Assembly: GCF_031987975.1 (NCBI RefSeq)
Contig: NZ_DALZYX010000001.1
Location: 372,001-436,000, forward strand
Length of the DNA: 64,000 nucleotides
Direction of reading: 5' to 3'
Source of the DNA: Pseudescherichia sp031987975
GTDB taxonomy: Bacteria > Pseudomonadota > Gammaproteobacteria > Enterobacterales > Enterobacteriaceae
The stretch's first letter is position 1. Each line of letters opens with the position of its first letter. Shown here one piece after another: positions 8,882 to 17,576 of the stretch. A program made the translations under genes and the position numbers. Under the pieces are notes generated by a model, which worked only from the letters and a program-made list of their open reading frames with translations, did no database searches and was not told the DNA's origin.

Positions 8882-10678
8882 ATGCTGAAACGCCTCTTTT
8901 CACCGCTGACGCTGGTCAATCAACTGGCGCTGATCGTTCTGCTCTCTACCGCCATCGGCGTAACCGGGATGGCCATCTCTGGCTGGCTGGTACAGGGGGT
9001 CCAGGGCAGCGCCCACGCTATTAATAAAGCCGGCTCGCTGCGTATGCAGAGCTATCGCCTGCTGGCGGCCATGCCGCTTACGGAAGCCGACCAGCCGCTG
9101 ATCGATGAGATGACGCGCACGGCCTTCAGTCCCGAGCTGACCCAGGCCGCGCTGCGTGACGGCCAGCTGCCCCAGCTGCAGTCGCTACAGCGTTACTGGC
9201 AACGAAATCTTGCACCTGGCCTCGTGCAGGCTCAGGACGCAGCGGCGGTATCGGGTGAGGTTGCTACCTTTGTTAACCGTATCGATCGGCTGGTGAGCAG
9301 CTTCGATCGCCGCACTGAACAGCGGATCGATCGCGTTCTGCTGCTCCAGCGCGGCATGGCCCTGTTTATGGCCCTGCTGCTGGTCTTTACCGTGATCTGG
9401 CTGCGGGCGCGTCTGCTTCAGCCCTGGCGGCAGCTGCTCAGCATGGCCCAGGCCGTGAGCCATCGCGACTTTACCCAGCGGGCGCATATCAGCGGACGTA
9501 ACGAGATGGCAAAGCTCGGGATGGCGCTCAACAATATGTCCAGCGAGCTGGCCCAAAGCTATGCAGTGCTGGAGCAGCGAGTCAAAGAGAAGACTGCCGG
9601 GCTGGAACAAAAAAACGAGATCCTCTCCTTTCTCTGGCAGGCCAACCGCCGCCTGCACATGCAGGTTCCGCTGTGTGAACGTCTCTCGCCGGTGCTTAAT
9701 GGCCTGCAAAATCTCACCCTGCTGCACGATATTGAGCTGCGTGTTTACGATGTGGAAGATGAAGAGAATCGCCAGGAGTTTACCTGTCAGCCGGACATGA
9801 CCTGCGATGATATCGGCTGCCACCTCTGCCCGCGCGGGATCCTGCCCACGGGCGGCGGCGGCACAACCCTGAAGTGGCGGCTGGCGGATAATCATATGCA
9901 GTACGGTCTGCTGCTGGCAACCCTGCCGGCGGGACGGCACCTGAGCCACGATCAGCAGCAGCTGGTGGATACCCTGGTGGAGCAGCTTACCGCCACCCTG
10001 GCGCTGGATCGTCACCAGGAGCGCCAGCAGCAGCTGATGGTGATGGAGGAGCGCGCCACCATCGCCCGCGAGCTGCATGACTCTATCGCCCAGTCCCTCT
10101 CCTGTATGAAGATGCAGGTCAGCTGTCTACAGATGCAGGGTGAGAGCCTGCCCGACTCCAGCCAGCAGCTTCTGGGGCAGATCCGCAACGAGCTGAATAC
10201 CTCCTGGGCCCAGCTGCGCGAGCTGCTAACCACGTTCCGTTTGCAGCTCAACGAGCCGGGCCTGCGCCCGGCGCTGGAGGCGAGCTGCCAGGAGTATAGC
10301 GCCCACTTTGGCTTCCCGGTTAAGCTGGACTACCAGCTGCCGCCGCGCTTTGTGCCTTCCCATCAGGCCATCCACCTGTTGCAGATCGCCCGCGAGGCGT
10401 TAAGCAATGCCCTCAAGCACTCCGGCGCCAGCGAGGTGATCGTCACGGCGGTTCAGCAGGGGCGGCAGGTAAAGGTCAGCATTACCGATAACGGCTGCGG
10501 CGTGCCGGACAGCGCCGAACGCACCAACCACTACGGATTAATTATCATGCGCGATCGCGCCCAGAGCCTGCGCGGAGATTGTCAGGTCCGGCGGCGGGAG
10601 TCCGGCGGCACCGAGGTGGTGGTGACATTTATACCCGAAAAGCTTCTCTCATCCGTACAAGGAGATAAATATGAATAA
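8882..10678 (+). CDS. narX: Nitrate/nitrite sensor histidine kinase
   Basis: Membrane sensor that detects nitrate in the periplasm and phosphorylates NarL and NarP. The ATG at 8882 is preferred over an upstream TTG at 8873: AGGAG (8866-8870) is 11 bases before the ATG and only 2 before the TTG, and it gives exactly the 598 residues of E. coli NarX. There are two transmembrane helices flanking a periplasmic helical bundle with the P-box (SAHAINKAGSLRMQSYRL). A HAMP segment, a Cys-rich central module and a HisKA_3 domain with His399 (ARELHDSIAQ) follow, then an ATPase domain with DNGCGVP. It overlaps narL by 8 bases. Confidence 0.98.
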   Translation: MLKRLFSPLTLVNQLALIVLLSTAIGVTGMAISGWLVQGVQGSAHAINKAGSLRMQSYRLLAAMPLTEADQPLIDEMTRTAFSPELTQAALRDGQLPQLQSLQRYWQRNLAPGLVQAQDAAAVSGEVATFVNRIDRLVSSFDRRTEQRIDRVLLLQRGMALFMALLLVFTVIWLRARLLQPWRQLLSMAQAVSHRDFTQRAHISGRNEMAKLGMALNNMSSELAQSYAVLEQRVKEKTAGLEQKNEILSFLWQANRRLHMQVPLCERLSPVLNGLQNLTLLHDIELRVYDVEDEENRQEFTCQPDMTCDDIGCHLCPRGILPTGGGGTTLKWRLADNHMQYGLLLATLPAGRHLSHDQQQLVDTLVEQLTATLALDRHQERQQQLMVMEERATIARELHDSIAQSLSCMKMQVSCLQMQGESLPDSSQQLLGQIRNELNTSWAQLRELLTTFRLQLNEPGLRPALEASCQEYSAHFGFPVKLDYQLPPRFVPSHQAIHLLQIAREALSNALKHSGASEVIVTAVQQGRQVKVSITDNGCGVPDSAERTNHYGLIIMRDRAQSLRGDCQVRRRESGGTEVVVTFIPEKLLSSVQGDKYE

Positions 10679-11321
10679 TCAGGATCCCGCCACCATTCTG
10701 CTGATTGACGATCATCCGATGCTGCGCACCGGCGTCAGGCAACTTATCAGCATGGCGAGCGATATCCGCGTGATTGGCGAAGCCAGCAACGGGGAACAGG
10801 GTATCGAGCTGGCGGAGACGCTGGATCCCGACCTGATCCTGCTCGATTTGAATATGCCCGGCATGAACGGCCTCGAGACGCTGGACAAGCTGCGGGAGAA
10901 GACGCTCTCCGGGCGCGTAGTGGTTTTCAGCGTCTCGAATCATGAAGAGGACGTGGTCACCGCCCTCAAGCGCGGTGCGGATGGCTACCTGCTGAAGGAT
11001 ATGGAGCCAGAGGATCTGCTGAAGGCGTTACAGCAGGCCGCTGCGGGTGAGATGGTGCTGAGCGAAGCGCTGACCCCGGTTCTGGCCGCCAGCCTGCGCG
11101 CCAACCGCGCCACCTCCGATCGGGACGTGACTCAGCTGACGCCGCGCGAGCGCGATATTCTGAAGTTGATTGCCCAGGGCCTGCCCAACAAGATGATCGC
11201 CCGTCGTCTGGACATCACCGAGAGCACGGTGAAGGTGCACGTTAAGCATATGCTGAAGAAGATGAAGCTCAAATCCCGCGTCGAGGCGGCAGTCTGGGTG
11301 CATCAGGAGCGTATTTTCTAA
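10671..11321 (+). CDS. narL: Nitrate/nitrite response regulator
   Basis: DNA-binding regulator that activates narGHJI and narK and represses alternative anaerobic respiratory genes when nitrate is present. Receiver domain residues about 1-125 with acidic pair Asp13/Asp14 and phospho-acceptor Asp59 (ILLDLNMPG). The C-terminal LuxR-type helix-turn-helix has LTPRERDILKLIAQG and STVKVHVKHMLKK. 216 residues, as in E. coli. It is coupled to narX by an 8-base overlap. Its TAA directly abuts the stop codon of ychO on the other strand. Confidence 0.98.
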   Translation: MNNQDPATILLIDDHPMLRTGVRQLISMASDIRVIGEASNGEQGIELAETLDPDLILLDLNMPGMNGLETLDKLREKTLSGRVVVFSVSNHEEDVVTALKRGADGYLLKDMEPEDLLKALQQAAAGEMVLSEALTPVLAASLRANRATSDRDVTQLTPRERDILKLIAQGLPNKMIARRLDITESTVKVHVKHMLKKMKLKSRVEAAVWVHQERIF

Positions 11322-12704
11322 TCAGCTTTCCGGCAGCTGCGGCCAGCGTGGGACAGTATTCTGCACGCTTACCAGCGGCTCGGCCAGCGTGAGCGCGATC
11401 TCATTGGAAGAGACGCGCTGCCCCTTCTCATCCTCCACCGTTACCGACAGACGCCACGTATTGTTGGCTCCCTCCCGGCTGTCCCAGGCGGGCATAATGA
11501 TGCTCCACCCCTCGCTGCTCTGGGCATTAACCGGCGGGGTCAGGCTCAGCGCCTGCGTGTCCCCTTGCCAGGTAATAGAACGAATACCGTAGCGGCTGCG
11601 CACCTGCACCACCATCTGTACCGTCTCGCCGGGGTTGAGATCCCACGGCGGCGTAGCCAGAAACACCGACAGGGTTTTCCGCTGGCGATATTCCACCACT
11701 GGCAGATTATTGCGCGTCGGGCTGTCATAGCGACTACCGCGCAGGGATCGGCTCTCCGCCACCTCGCTGGCGGTAAGCTGCTTTTTGAGCGGCACGCCGA
11801 AGCGGTAGTTCAGATTGAGGCCAAGGTTGTTCTGACTCTCTCCGCTCTCACCCTGCTTATGCTGGGCGGTGACGGTGACCAGCGGCACCGGGGTATAGTT
11901 GAGGCCAACGTTCACCGCCACAGGATTGTGGTAACCCGAGCCGGAGTCGAAGAGATCGACATTATCGCCAAAGTACTGCTCCAGACTCAGACTGGTATTA
12001 ATGTGTTCATAGAACGGCAGCCGCGCCTGGGCGGTGACGTCATAGCCCCGTGCCAGCCGCTGCTGAACCGCCGCGCCGGAATAGTCCCAGCCTGAAAGGG
12101 GCTGATAATAGTTAGCCGAGAAGCGCAGGTATTCGCCCCAGGCTTCGGCCCCCAGTCCGGCCCGCTGTAAATTCTCATCCAGCAGGTTATCGTAGAAGGT
12201 GTTATAGCCCAGCAGCCAGTGCCCGGCGACCCAGCGCTGGCCAATACCGGCGTTGCTTACCAGCCCTTCATCCTGCTGGGTCAGGCCCAGCTGGCTCCAG
12301 CTCAGATAGCGGCTGTTATCCTGCCAGGGGATAAACCAGCTCCCCTGGCTGCCGGTAAAGCGCCCCTCATCGTTGACCAGCACGTTAACGCTGGCGTTTC
12401 CCCAGGGTGAAAGCCACGACTCAAGCTGCTCATTCACGTCTTCGCTGACGGCATCGCGGATCTGACCAAAGGCGAACTGGCGCGCCTGCTGCCCGGCGGT
12501 GAGGCCGTTATCGGTCTGGCTGGCCTCGCCAAAGGCTTTCGCCATCTCGGCCACGCTCTTAACCCGGGCGTCGCCGGTGGAGGTCATCCCCAGATCGGGC
12601 AGGCTGTCGTTATCGAAAGGGTTGTGTGGCTGCTGTGAGATGGCGCGGGCATTGTTAATGCCTCCTGCCAGCAGCAAGAGTAGAAAAAGCGGGGTTTTTA
12701 ACAA
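11322..12704 (-). CDS. ychO: Inverse-autotransporter (intimin/invasin-like) outer-membrane protein YchO
   Basis: Matches YchO: signal peptide, an alpha-helical periplasmic region, then an inverse-autotransporter beta-barrel (SWLSPWGNASVNV, GLVSNAGIGQRW, NYRFGVPLKKQL). One Ig-like domain follows. About 460 residues, close to the E. coli length. The role is poorly defined; it has been linked to adhesion and invasion in E. coli. No ATG exists in the right place. The annotated start is TTG at 12704, but a CTG at 12725 has a GGAGG eight bases upstream and adds seven residues. No upstream ATG or GTG is available before an in-frame stop. Confidence 0.9.
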   Translation of the reverse strand: MLKTPLFLLLLLAGGINNARAISQQPHNPFDNDSLPDLGMTSTGDARVKSVAEMAKAFGEASQTDNGLTAGQQARQFAFGQIRDAVSEDVNEQLESWLSPWGNASVNVLVNDEGRFTGSQGSWFIPWQDNSRYLSWSQLGLTQQDEGLVSNAGIGQRWVAGHWLLGYNTFYDNLLDENLQRAGLGAEAWGEYLRFSANYYQPLSGWDYSGAAVQQRLARGYDVTAQARLPFYEHINTSLSLEQYFGDNVDLFDSGSGYHNPVAVNVGLNYTPVPLVTVTAQHKQGESGESQNNLGLNLNYRFGVPLKKQLTASEVAESRSLRGSRYDSPTRNNLPVVEYRQRKTLSVFLATPPWDLNPGETVQMVVQVRSRYGIRSITWQGDTQALSLTPPVNAQSSEGWSIIMPAWDSREGANNTWRLSVTVEDEKGQRVSSNEIALTLAEPLVSVQNTVPRWPQLPES

Positions 12705-12900
12705 CGCGTCAGGGCGTAAATTCAGCGGGAGCGCCTCCGGTCTGGTGAGTAATCAAAGCGTTATTTTATCGATTTTCACAACTCTTTTCAGTCTTAAGCA
12801 AAATTTCAGGAAAAACCTTAACTACTCCCGTCTCGTCAGGTCTACAGTTAATTTATCTCTTAATGCATCAATTTATTGCAAGGTATGACGAGTGGTAACT

Positions 12901-13452
12901 ATGAGCAAAGGGTGGCGATGGATCCTGTTGAGTTCAATAATGTTTTATGGTGCAGCTTCGCAGGCTAGCGAACTGTTTATGTTGCAATCCCCGGCTTTTG
13001 CCGATAACGGCCTGCTGGAGAAGAAGTTTGCTGGTAACGCTAAGGACAACCCCAACTGCACCGGTGAAAACCAGTCGCCGGCGCTTATCTGGAGCAATCC
13101 GCCGGAAGAGACTAAAAGCTTTGCCCTGATTGTTCACGATCCGGAGGGAGCAAAAGGTCTCGGCGTGACGCACCTGGTGGCGTACAATATTGCCCCGTCC
13201 GCCACCGGTTTCCCGGCCAACGCCCTGCGCGATGGTAAAATGTTTACCGGCGGTAAAAATAGCCCCGGCACCGATCGCTGGCACGGTCCCTGCCCGCCGC
13301 CCGGCAGCGGCGCGCATCACTATACCTTTACGCTTATCGCTACTAGCCAGGCACCGGATCTTCCCGCTGGCCTGACCCGTGAAGCGCTGTTAGAGAAGCT
13401 GAAAGGTAAAGCGCTGGCCGCCACCGGCCTGATTGGACGCTTCGGGCAGTAG
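12901..13452 (+). CDS. Periplasmic YbhB/YbcL-type PEBP-family protein
   Basis: Phosphatidylethanolamine-binding-protein/Raf-kinase-inhibitor-like fold. The ligand-pocket motifs LIVHDPEGA and HGPCPPPGSGAHHYTF are clear. An N-terminal signal peptide of about 22 residues (KGWRWILLSSIMFYGAASQASE) puts it in the periplasm, like YbcL rather than cytoplasmic YbhB. The ATG at 12901 is chosen over an in-frame GTG at 12892 because it gives a compact signal peptide; no strong ribosome site decides it. It lies 18 bases upstream of ychN and is probably co-transcribed. E. coli K-12 has no PEBP gene here. Ligand unknown. Confidence 0.85.
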   Translation: MSKGWRWILLSSIMFYGAASQASELFMLQSPAFADNGLLEKKFAGNAKDNPNCTGENQSPALIWSNPPEETKSFALIVHDPEGAKGLGVTHLVAYNIAPSATGFPANALRDGKMFTGGKNSPGTDRWHGPCPPPGSGAHHYTFTLIATSQAPDLPAGLTREALLEKLKGKALAATGLIGRFGQ

Positions 13453-13470
13453 CGTTAATAAGGAAGGAAA

Positions 13471-13824
13471 ATGCAAAAGATAGTGATTGTCGCCAACGGT
13501 GCAGCCTATGGCAGCGAGTCCCTGTTTAACAGCCTGCGCCTGGCAATTGCCCTGCGCGAGCAGGCGGAAGAGCTGGATCTGCGCCTGTTTCTCATGTCGG
13601 ATGCGGTCACCGCTGGGCTACGCGGGCAGAAGCCCGCCGAGGGCTACAATATTCAGCAGATGCTGGAGATCCTGACCGCGCAAAACGTGGCGGTGAAGCT
13701 GTGTAAAACCTGCACTGACGGGCGCGGCATCACTGAACTGCCGCTTATCGACGGCGTTGAGATTGGTACCCTCGTTGAGCTGGCGAAGTGGACGCTGGCG
13801 GCAGATAAAGTATTAACTTTCTAA
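13471..13824 (+). CDS. ychN: DsrE/DsrF-like protein YchN
   Basis: 117-residue protein of the DsrE/F family, a homohexamer in E. coli with a conserved cysteine suggestive of sulfur-relay chemistry. Substrate unknown. The N-terminal MQKIVIVANGAAYGSES is the family start and the Cys pair in VKLCKTCTDGRG carries the conserved cysteine. A ribosome site AGGAAGGA precedes the ATG. It follows the PEBP gene closely. Confidence 0.93.
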   Translation: MQKIVIVANGAAYGSESLFNSLRLAIALREQAEELDLRLFLMSDAVTAGLRGQKPAEGYNIQQMLEILTAQNVAVKLCKTCTDGRGITELPLIDGVEIGTLVELAKWTLAADKVLTF

Positions 13825-13871
13825 TAATCCCCTAACTTAAATATATTTTTCTTATAGTTTGTTTCCGCACA

Positions 13872-13899
13872 TCAAGTTTACCTGCTGCGTTGCCGATAG
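13872..13899 (+). promoter_or_regulatory. Sigma-28 (FliA) promoter for the chemotaxis receptor
   Basis: TCAAGTTT (13872-13879) and GCCGATAG (13892-13899) each match the FliA consensus (TAAAGTTT / GCCGATAA) at 7 of 8 bases. The spacer is 12 bases, one more than the usual 11. It sits 32 bases upstream of the receptor ATG, where a class 3 flagellar promoter would be expected. Confidence 0.75.
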
Positions 13900-13930
13900 G
13901 CTTTTAAACAACACAGCAGGTATAACGATT

Positions 13931-15715
13931 ATGTTCAGGTCCATTCGCGCACGCATTACCGCAGCCACCGCAGGCTGTCTGGCTATCGCCTTACTGATCA
14001 ACACCGTGATCAACTACCAGGTGACACGCCAGGATAATCAGCAGGCCCAGCGGGATATTCTCTCCAGTACCAGCACCAGCCACAGCGGCGCGATTGCCGA
14101 CTGGGTGAACAGCAAGATGACGATGATCGCCTCGCTGCAAAACGCCGCGCTGACGGCGGATCCGGTCCCGACTTTCGCCCAGATCGCCCAAGCGGGTGGC
14201 TTTATTAATGTCTATGTCGGCTATGCCAGCAAAACGGCGAAGTTCTCGGACTCTAACGGCATCCCTGCCGACTACGACCCGACCATTCGCCCCTGGTATC
14301 AGCAGGCGGCTAACGCTGACGCGCCGATCGTCACTGCCCCCTACGTAGATGCTGCTTCCGGCAAGCTGGTGGTGACTTTTGCCGTGCCGGTGAAGGAGAA
14401 CGGCATGCTTAGCGCGGTAGTGGCAGGTGACGTGGCGATGGACAGCGTGGTGGCAAACGTGCGCACCATTCAGCCGACGCCGCAGAGTAGCGGCCTGCTG
14501 ATCGGCAGCGACGGCACGGTGATAGCCGCCAGCAATGCCGACCTGACCCTGAAGCCGTTTGCTGAGGCGATCCCTGAGGCTAACTTCAGCGAGTTACAGA
14601 CGGGCAGCCCGGTGACAGGTATGTTTGACGGTACGCAGAAGGCGCTGATCGCGAAACCCGTAAAAGGAACCAGCTGGCTGCTGGTGGTGGCGCTGGATAC
14701 CCACGACGCCACCAGCGGCATGCGCGCTCTGCTGAAGGCCTCGGCGCTGTCACTGATTGTGCTGGTACTGACTGGCGTGGCGGTGATGCTCTGGCTGGTG
14801 ACGACAATGCTGAAACGCCTGGTGGTTATTCGCGATGCGATGCACGCCATTGGCAACGGCACGGACGATCTCTCCCAGCGCCTGCCGGAGAGCGGCAACG
14901 ATGAGGTGGCACAGATCGCCCACGCCTTTAACATCTTCAGCGATAAGCTGGCGGTGGTAATGGTGAAGCTGCGGGACTCCAGCACCTCGGTGCAGCATGC
15001 GGCGCAGGAGATCGCTGCCGGTAACCAGGATCTCTCCGGGCGTACCGAGCAGGCGGCCTCCAGCCTGCGGGAAACCGCCAGCGCCGTAGAGCAGATCACC
15101 GCCTCGGTGGCCCAGTCAACCGACTCCGCAGCCCAGGCAAACAGCCAGGCGCACACCGCCTCTGAAGCCGCATCCCGCGGCGGCAGCGTGGTGTCGCAGG
15201 CAATCTCAACCATGCAGGCCATTGAAGAGGCGTCGGCCAAAATCGGTGATATCACCAGCGTGATTGACGGGATCGCTTTCCAGACCAACATCCTGGCGCT
15301 GAACGCCGCCGTAGAGGCCGCCCGTGCTGGTGAGCAGGGACGCGGCTTTGCAGTGGTCGCCGGGGAGGTCCGCATCCTTGCCAGCCGCAGCGCCCAGGCG
15401 GCGAAGGAGATCAAAACCCTGATCGAATCGACCACTGAGAGCGTAGCCACCGGGTCGCGCTACGTACGCCTGGCCGGGGAGAGCATGACCGACATCGTCT
15501 CCAGCATCGACAGCGTCTCGGTCATCATGCGTGAGATTACCGTCGCCACCAGCGAGCAGATGAAAGGTATCCAGGAGATTAACCACGCGGTGATTGACCT
15601 TGACCGGATGGTGCAGCAGAACGCCGAGCTGGTGGTGCAATCTGCCGCCGCTGCGGGGGCGCTTCAGTCGCAGGCGGGAGAGCTGGCTGAAACCGCAGGC
15701 CATTTCCGCATTTAA
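13931..15715 (+). CDS. Methyl-accepting chemotaxis protein with a dCACHE sensor domain
   Basis: Transmembrane chemoreceptor of 594 residues from the ATG at 13931; the frame is open further upstream but through the promoter. TM1 is about residues 10-30. The periplasmic dCACHE domain contains RPWYQQA and the DVAMDSV strand, typical of amino-acid or small-organic-acid sensors. TM2 is followed by HAMP. The cytoplasmic hairpin tip shows the highly conserved region from QTNILALNAAVEAARAG to EVRILASRSAQAAKEIK. It ends AETAGHFRI and lacks the NWxxF tail that recruits CheR, so it is probably a low-abundance-type receptor. A sigma-28 promoter precedes it. Ligand unknown. Confidence 0.9.
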   Translation: MFRSIRARITAATAGCLAIALLINTVINYQVTRQDNQQAQRDILSSTSTSHSGAIADWVNSKMTMIASLQNAALTADPVPTFAQIAQAGGFINVYVGYASKTAKFSDSNGIPADYDPTIRPWYQQAANADAPIVTAPYVDAASGKLVVTFAVPVKENGMLSAVVAGDVAMDSVVANVRTIQPTPQSSGLLIGSDGTVIAASNADLTLKPFAEAIPEANFSELQTGSPVTGMFDGTQKALIAKPVKGTSWLLVVALDTHDATSGMRALLKASALSLIVLVLTGVAVMLWLVTTMLKRLVVIRDAMHAIGNGTDDLSQRLPESGNDEVAQIAHAFNIFSDKLAVVMVKLRDSSTSVQHAAQEIAAGNQDLSGRTEQAASSLRETASAVEQITASVAQSTDSAAQANSQAHTASEAASRGGSVVSQAISTMQAIEEASAKIGDITSVIDGIAFQTNILALNAAVEAARAGEQGRGFAVVAGEVRILASRSAQAAKEIKTLIESTTESVATGSRYVRLAGESMTDIVSSIDSVSVIMREITVATSEQMKGIQEINHAVIDLDRMVQQNAELVVQSAAAAGALQSQAGELAETAGHFRI

Positions 15716-15860
15716 TTCCCTCCCGGCGCGCTTTTGAAACGATTTAGCGCGTCGGGAAGCGGCTTCGACGAACAATGTCACTTTTGTTTAATCGTTACGC
15801 CATTATTTGATCAAAATCAGCATCGTTATCCCGCCCGTTTGGTGTGATGCAGGGAGCAAG

Positions 15861-15876
15861 TGTGAACAAAATCACA
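15861..15876 (+). promoter_or_regulatory. Perfect CRP-cAMP binding site
   Basis: TGTGA-ACAAAA-TCACA is an exact match to the CRP consensus half-sites with 6-base spacing. It is centred about 58 bases upstream of the ATG of the small gene at 15927. Confidence 0.8.
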
Positions 15877-15926
15877 CGGGAATTGTCCGGCAGGGAGCGC
15901 TTTGAGTCATTAACGGGGTAAATAAA

Positions 15927-16172
15927 ATGGCGCTGGTGAAAGCAAGTTTGACGTTGTTCGGTGGGGATACGGTAGTGGTACGCTGCTCAGAGAGCTGCCA
16001 TATCCATTTGATGAGCGCGAAGAGCCATACGGCGAACGCCCAGACCGATATTCTGAGCGTACAGGATCGTAATAGCGCGTACCTGACCGTGCCCTATAGC
16101 GGCACCTGGAACGTATTAATTGACAGCCACAGCCAGTCGCTGGAGCACTCCATCAGCTATGTGGCTGCCTAA
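15927..16172 (+). CDS. Small DUF1883-like protein
   Basis: 81 residues, no signal peptide and no membrane segment. The sequence is beta-rich (VVVRCSESCHIHLM, SAYLTVPYSGTWNVLIDS), which resembles DUF1883 proteins, predicted small beta-sandwich proteins of unknown role. The family call is from memory and moderate. The ribosome region is GGGGTAAATAAA before the ATG. A perfect CRP site lies upstream, suggesting expression when preferred carbon sources run out. It converges on chaC with only 7 bases between the genes. Confidence 0.65.
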   Translation: MALVKASLTLFGGDTVVVRCSESCHIHLMSAKSHTANAQTDILSVQDRNSAYLTVPYSGTWNVLIDSHSQSLEHSISYVAA

Positions 16173-16179
16173 TCTCTTC

Positions 16180-16875
16180 TCAGGCGAAACCGGGCTGCAT
16201 CGACTGGCCCGGTTCTTCTCCACCGAGTAGCCCTCGCACTTTCCCGACCAGATCGTTCAGGCAGTCGTCATGCATGCCAAGCTTAATCAGCTCCTGCTCC
16301 AGTGAGAACAGATACTGCGCGTTGGTGCCCAGCGGGCCGCTGGCCGCCGCGATCAACGGGGCGATGACCTGAGCGCGGGTATCGGATTCATAGAGCGCAT
16401 GGCGCGGGTCCATAATGAACACCAGGGCGTTTACCGTGCGGCCATCGTCCAGGGCGAGCTTGCACCAGGTCGGCAGATAGCAGCCGGTGATCATCTCCCG
16501 CTTCCACAGCAGGGTCAGCTCCTGCTCAAGTGTCTCTTCAGGCAGGCGATACGCCACGCCGGTGGTGCGTCCGCCCTCTTTCAGGGCAAGCATCCGTCCA
16601 GGCTGGCAGGCCGTGCCGCGACCGGCGGTGAGACGCAGGCAGAAGGCGCGATGCCAGCCCACCAGCGTACCGGTGCAGGATTCGTTAAACTCCAGCGCCG
16701 GGTTCCACATCAGCGATCCGTAGCCGAAGATCCAGACAGGACCGCCGTCAGGCCGGCAGGCCAGCGTTGCCGCCAGCGACGCGGCACGCTGTTCCGCAGA
16801 CCAGAGCAGCGCCGCTTCAATATCGCCAAAGGCGGTTTTGCAGTCCGCCTGTATTAAAAAGTCGCGTGTTAACAC
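16180..16875 (-). CDS. chaC: Glutathione-specific gamma-glutamylcyclotransferase
   Basis: Splits glutathione into 5-oxoproline and Cys-Gly in the cytoplasm. 231 residues, as E. coli ChaC. The substrate-binding loop WIFGYGSLMWNP is intact and the glutamate-rich segment RLPEETLEQELTLLWKREM is conserved. The start is a GTG at 16875 with GGAGGT five bases upstream. It forms the cha cluster with chaB and chaA, although the old name (calcium transport) does not describe its enzyme activity. Confidence 0.96.
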   Translation of the reverse strand: MLTRDFLIQADCKTAFGDIEAALLWSAEQRAASLAATLACRPDGGPVWIFGYGSLMWNPALEFNESCTGTLVGWHRAFCLRLTAGRGTACQPGRMLALKEGGRTTGVAYRLPEETLEQELTLLWKREMITGCYLPTWCKLALDDGRTVNALVFIMDPRHALYESDTRAQVIAPLIAAASGPLGTNAQYLFSLEQELIKLGMHDDCLNDLVGKVRGLLGGEEPGQSMQPGFA

Positions 16876-17071
16876 CTTCTACCTCCACCACTGCGTGCTT
16901 CCATGCGACCGTTATATTGCATTCCGTGTATTTCGCTGCTGAATAAAAGCGCAGCCTGTGCAGACGATATGCAATTCGCGGGCCGCTTGCAAGCCTACGG
17001 CGCGCCATGCCGCACGAATGCGGCAGCGTAAAAAAGAGGTAGCTGGCGTTTACGATAGTTATTTCAGCGGC

Positions 17072-17302
17072 TTATTTCTTTTTATGCCATTTATCATCGT
17101 CACCCTTCTCGTACTCATGCTTCACCGCCGCCCAGGCGACCTTGTGGGCGGTCTCTTCCCGGCTATCGTCTCCGCGTCGGTCGTCTTTATCCTTGTATTG
17201 GTCCCAGGCACTGTTGAAGGCCTCTTTATAGATATCCTGAGCGTGGGCAGGAAGCACGTTTTTGACATTGTCAGGCAGATCGCTTTTCGCTTTATAGGGC
17301 AT
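17072..17302 (-). CDS. chaB: ChaB protein (cation transport regulator-like)
   Basis: 76-residue highly charged protein (MPYKAKSDLPDNVKNVLPAHAQDIY...), matching E. coli ChaB. An in-frame upstream start at 17326 exists, but the ATG at 17302 follows a clear AGGAGAG ribosome site and gives the known length. It is divergent from chaA. It has been described as a regulator of ChaA, with weak direct evidence. Confidence 0.93.
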   Translation of the reverse strand: MPYKAKSDLPDNVKNVLPAHAQDIYKEAFNSAWDQYKDKDDRRGDDSREETAHKVAWAAVKHEYEKGDDDKWHKKK

Positions 17303-17576
17303 GGAATCTCTCCTTTTGGCTAACAAACCTTAAGTGTGGATGACAATGCCGCGTCTCGCCACTAAGGGAGATAATCTGTTGTTACCTTACTCCAATGAAT
17401 TGTTTATTAAACTAATTTTAAACAAAGCATCGAAATCCAGGCCTCATACGCTTAAAAAAGATAAACGCCGTAAAAAAAGGTAAACATTAGCTTAAAGTCG
17501 CTGCAATTCTGCTATTTTAATCCTCTGAAAAATCTTAACTATACTCATCAGCAACAGCACAATATGGAGATCGACG

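Noticed and set aside
17000..17040. TGCCGCA-CGAA-TGCGGCA hairpin near chaB considered as a terminator
   Set aside because: The T-rich stretch is on the wrong side of the stem for the minus-strand transcript, so it was not called.
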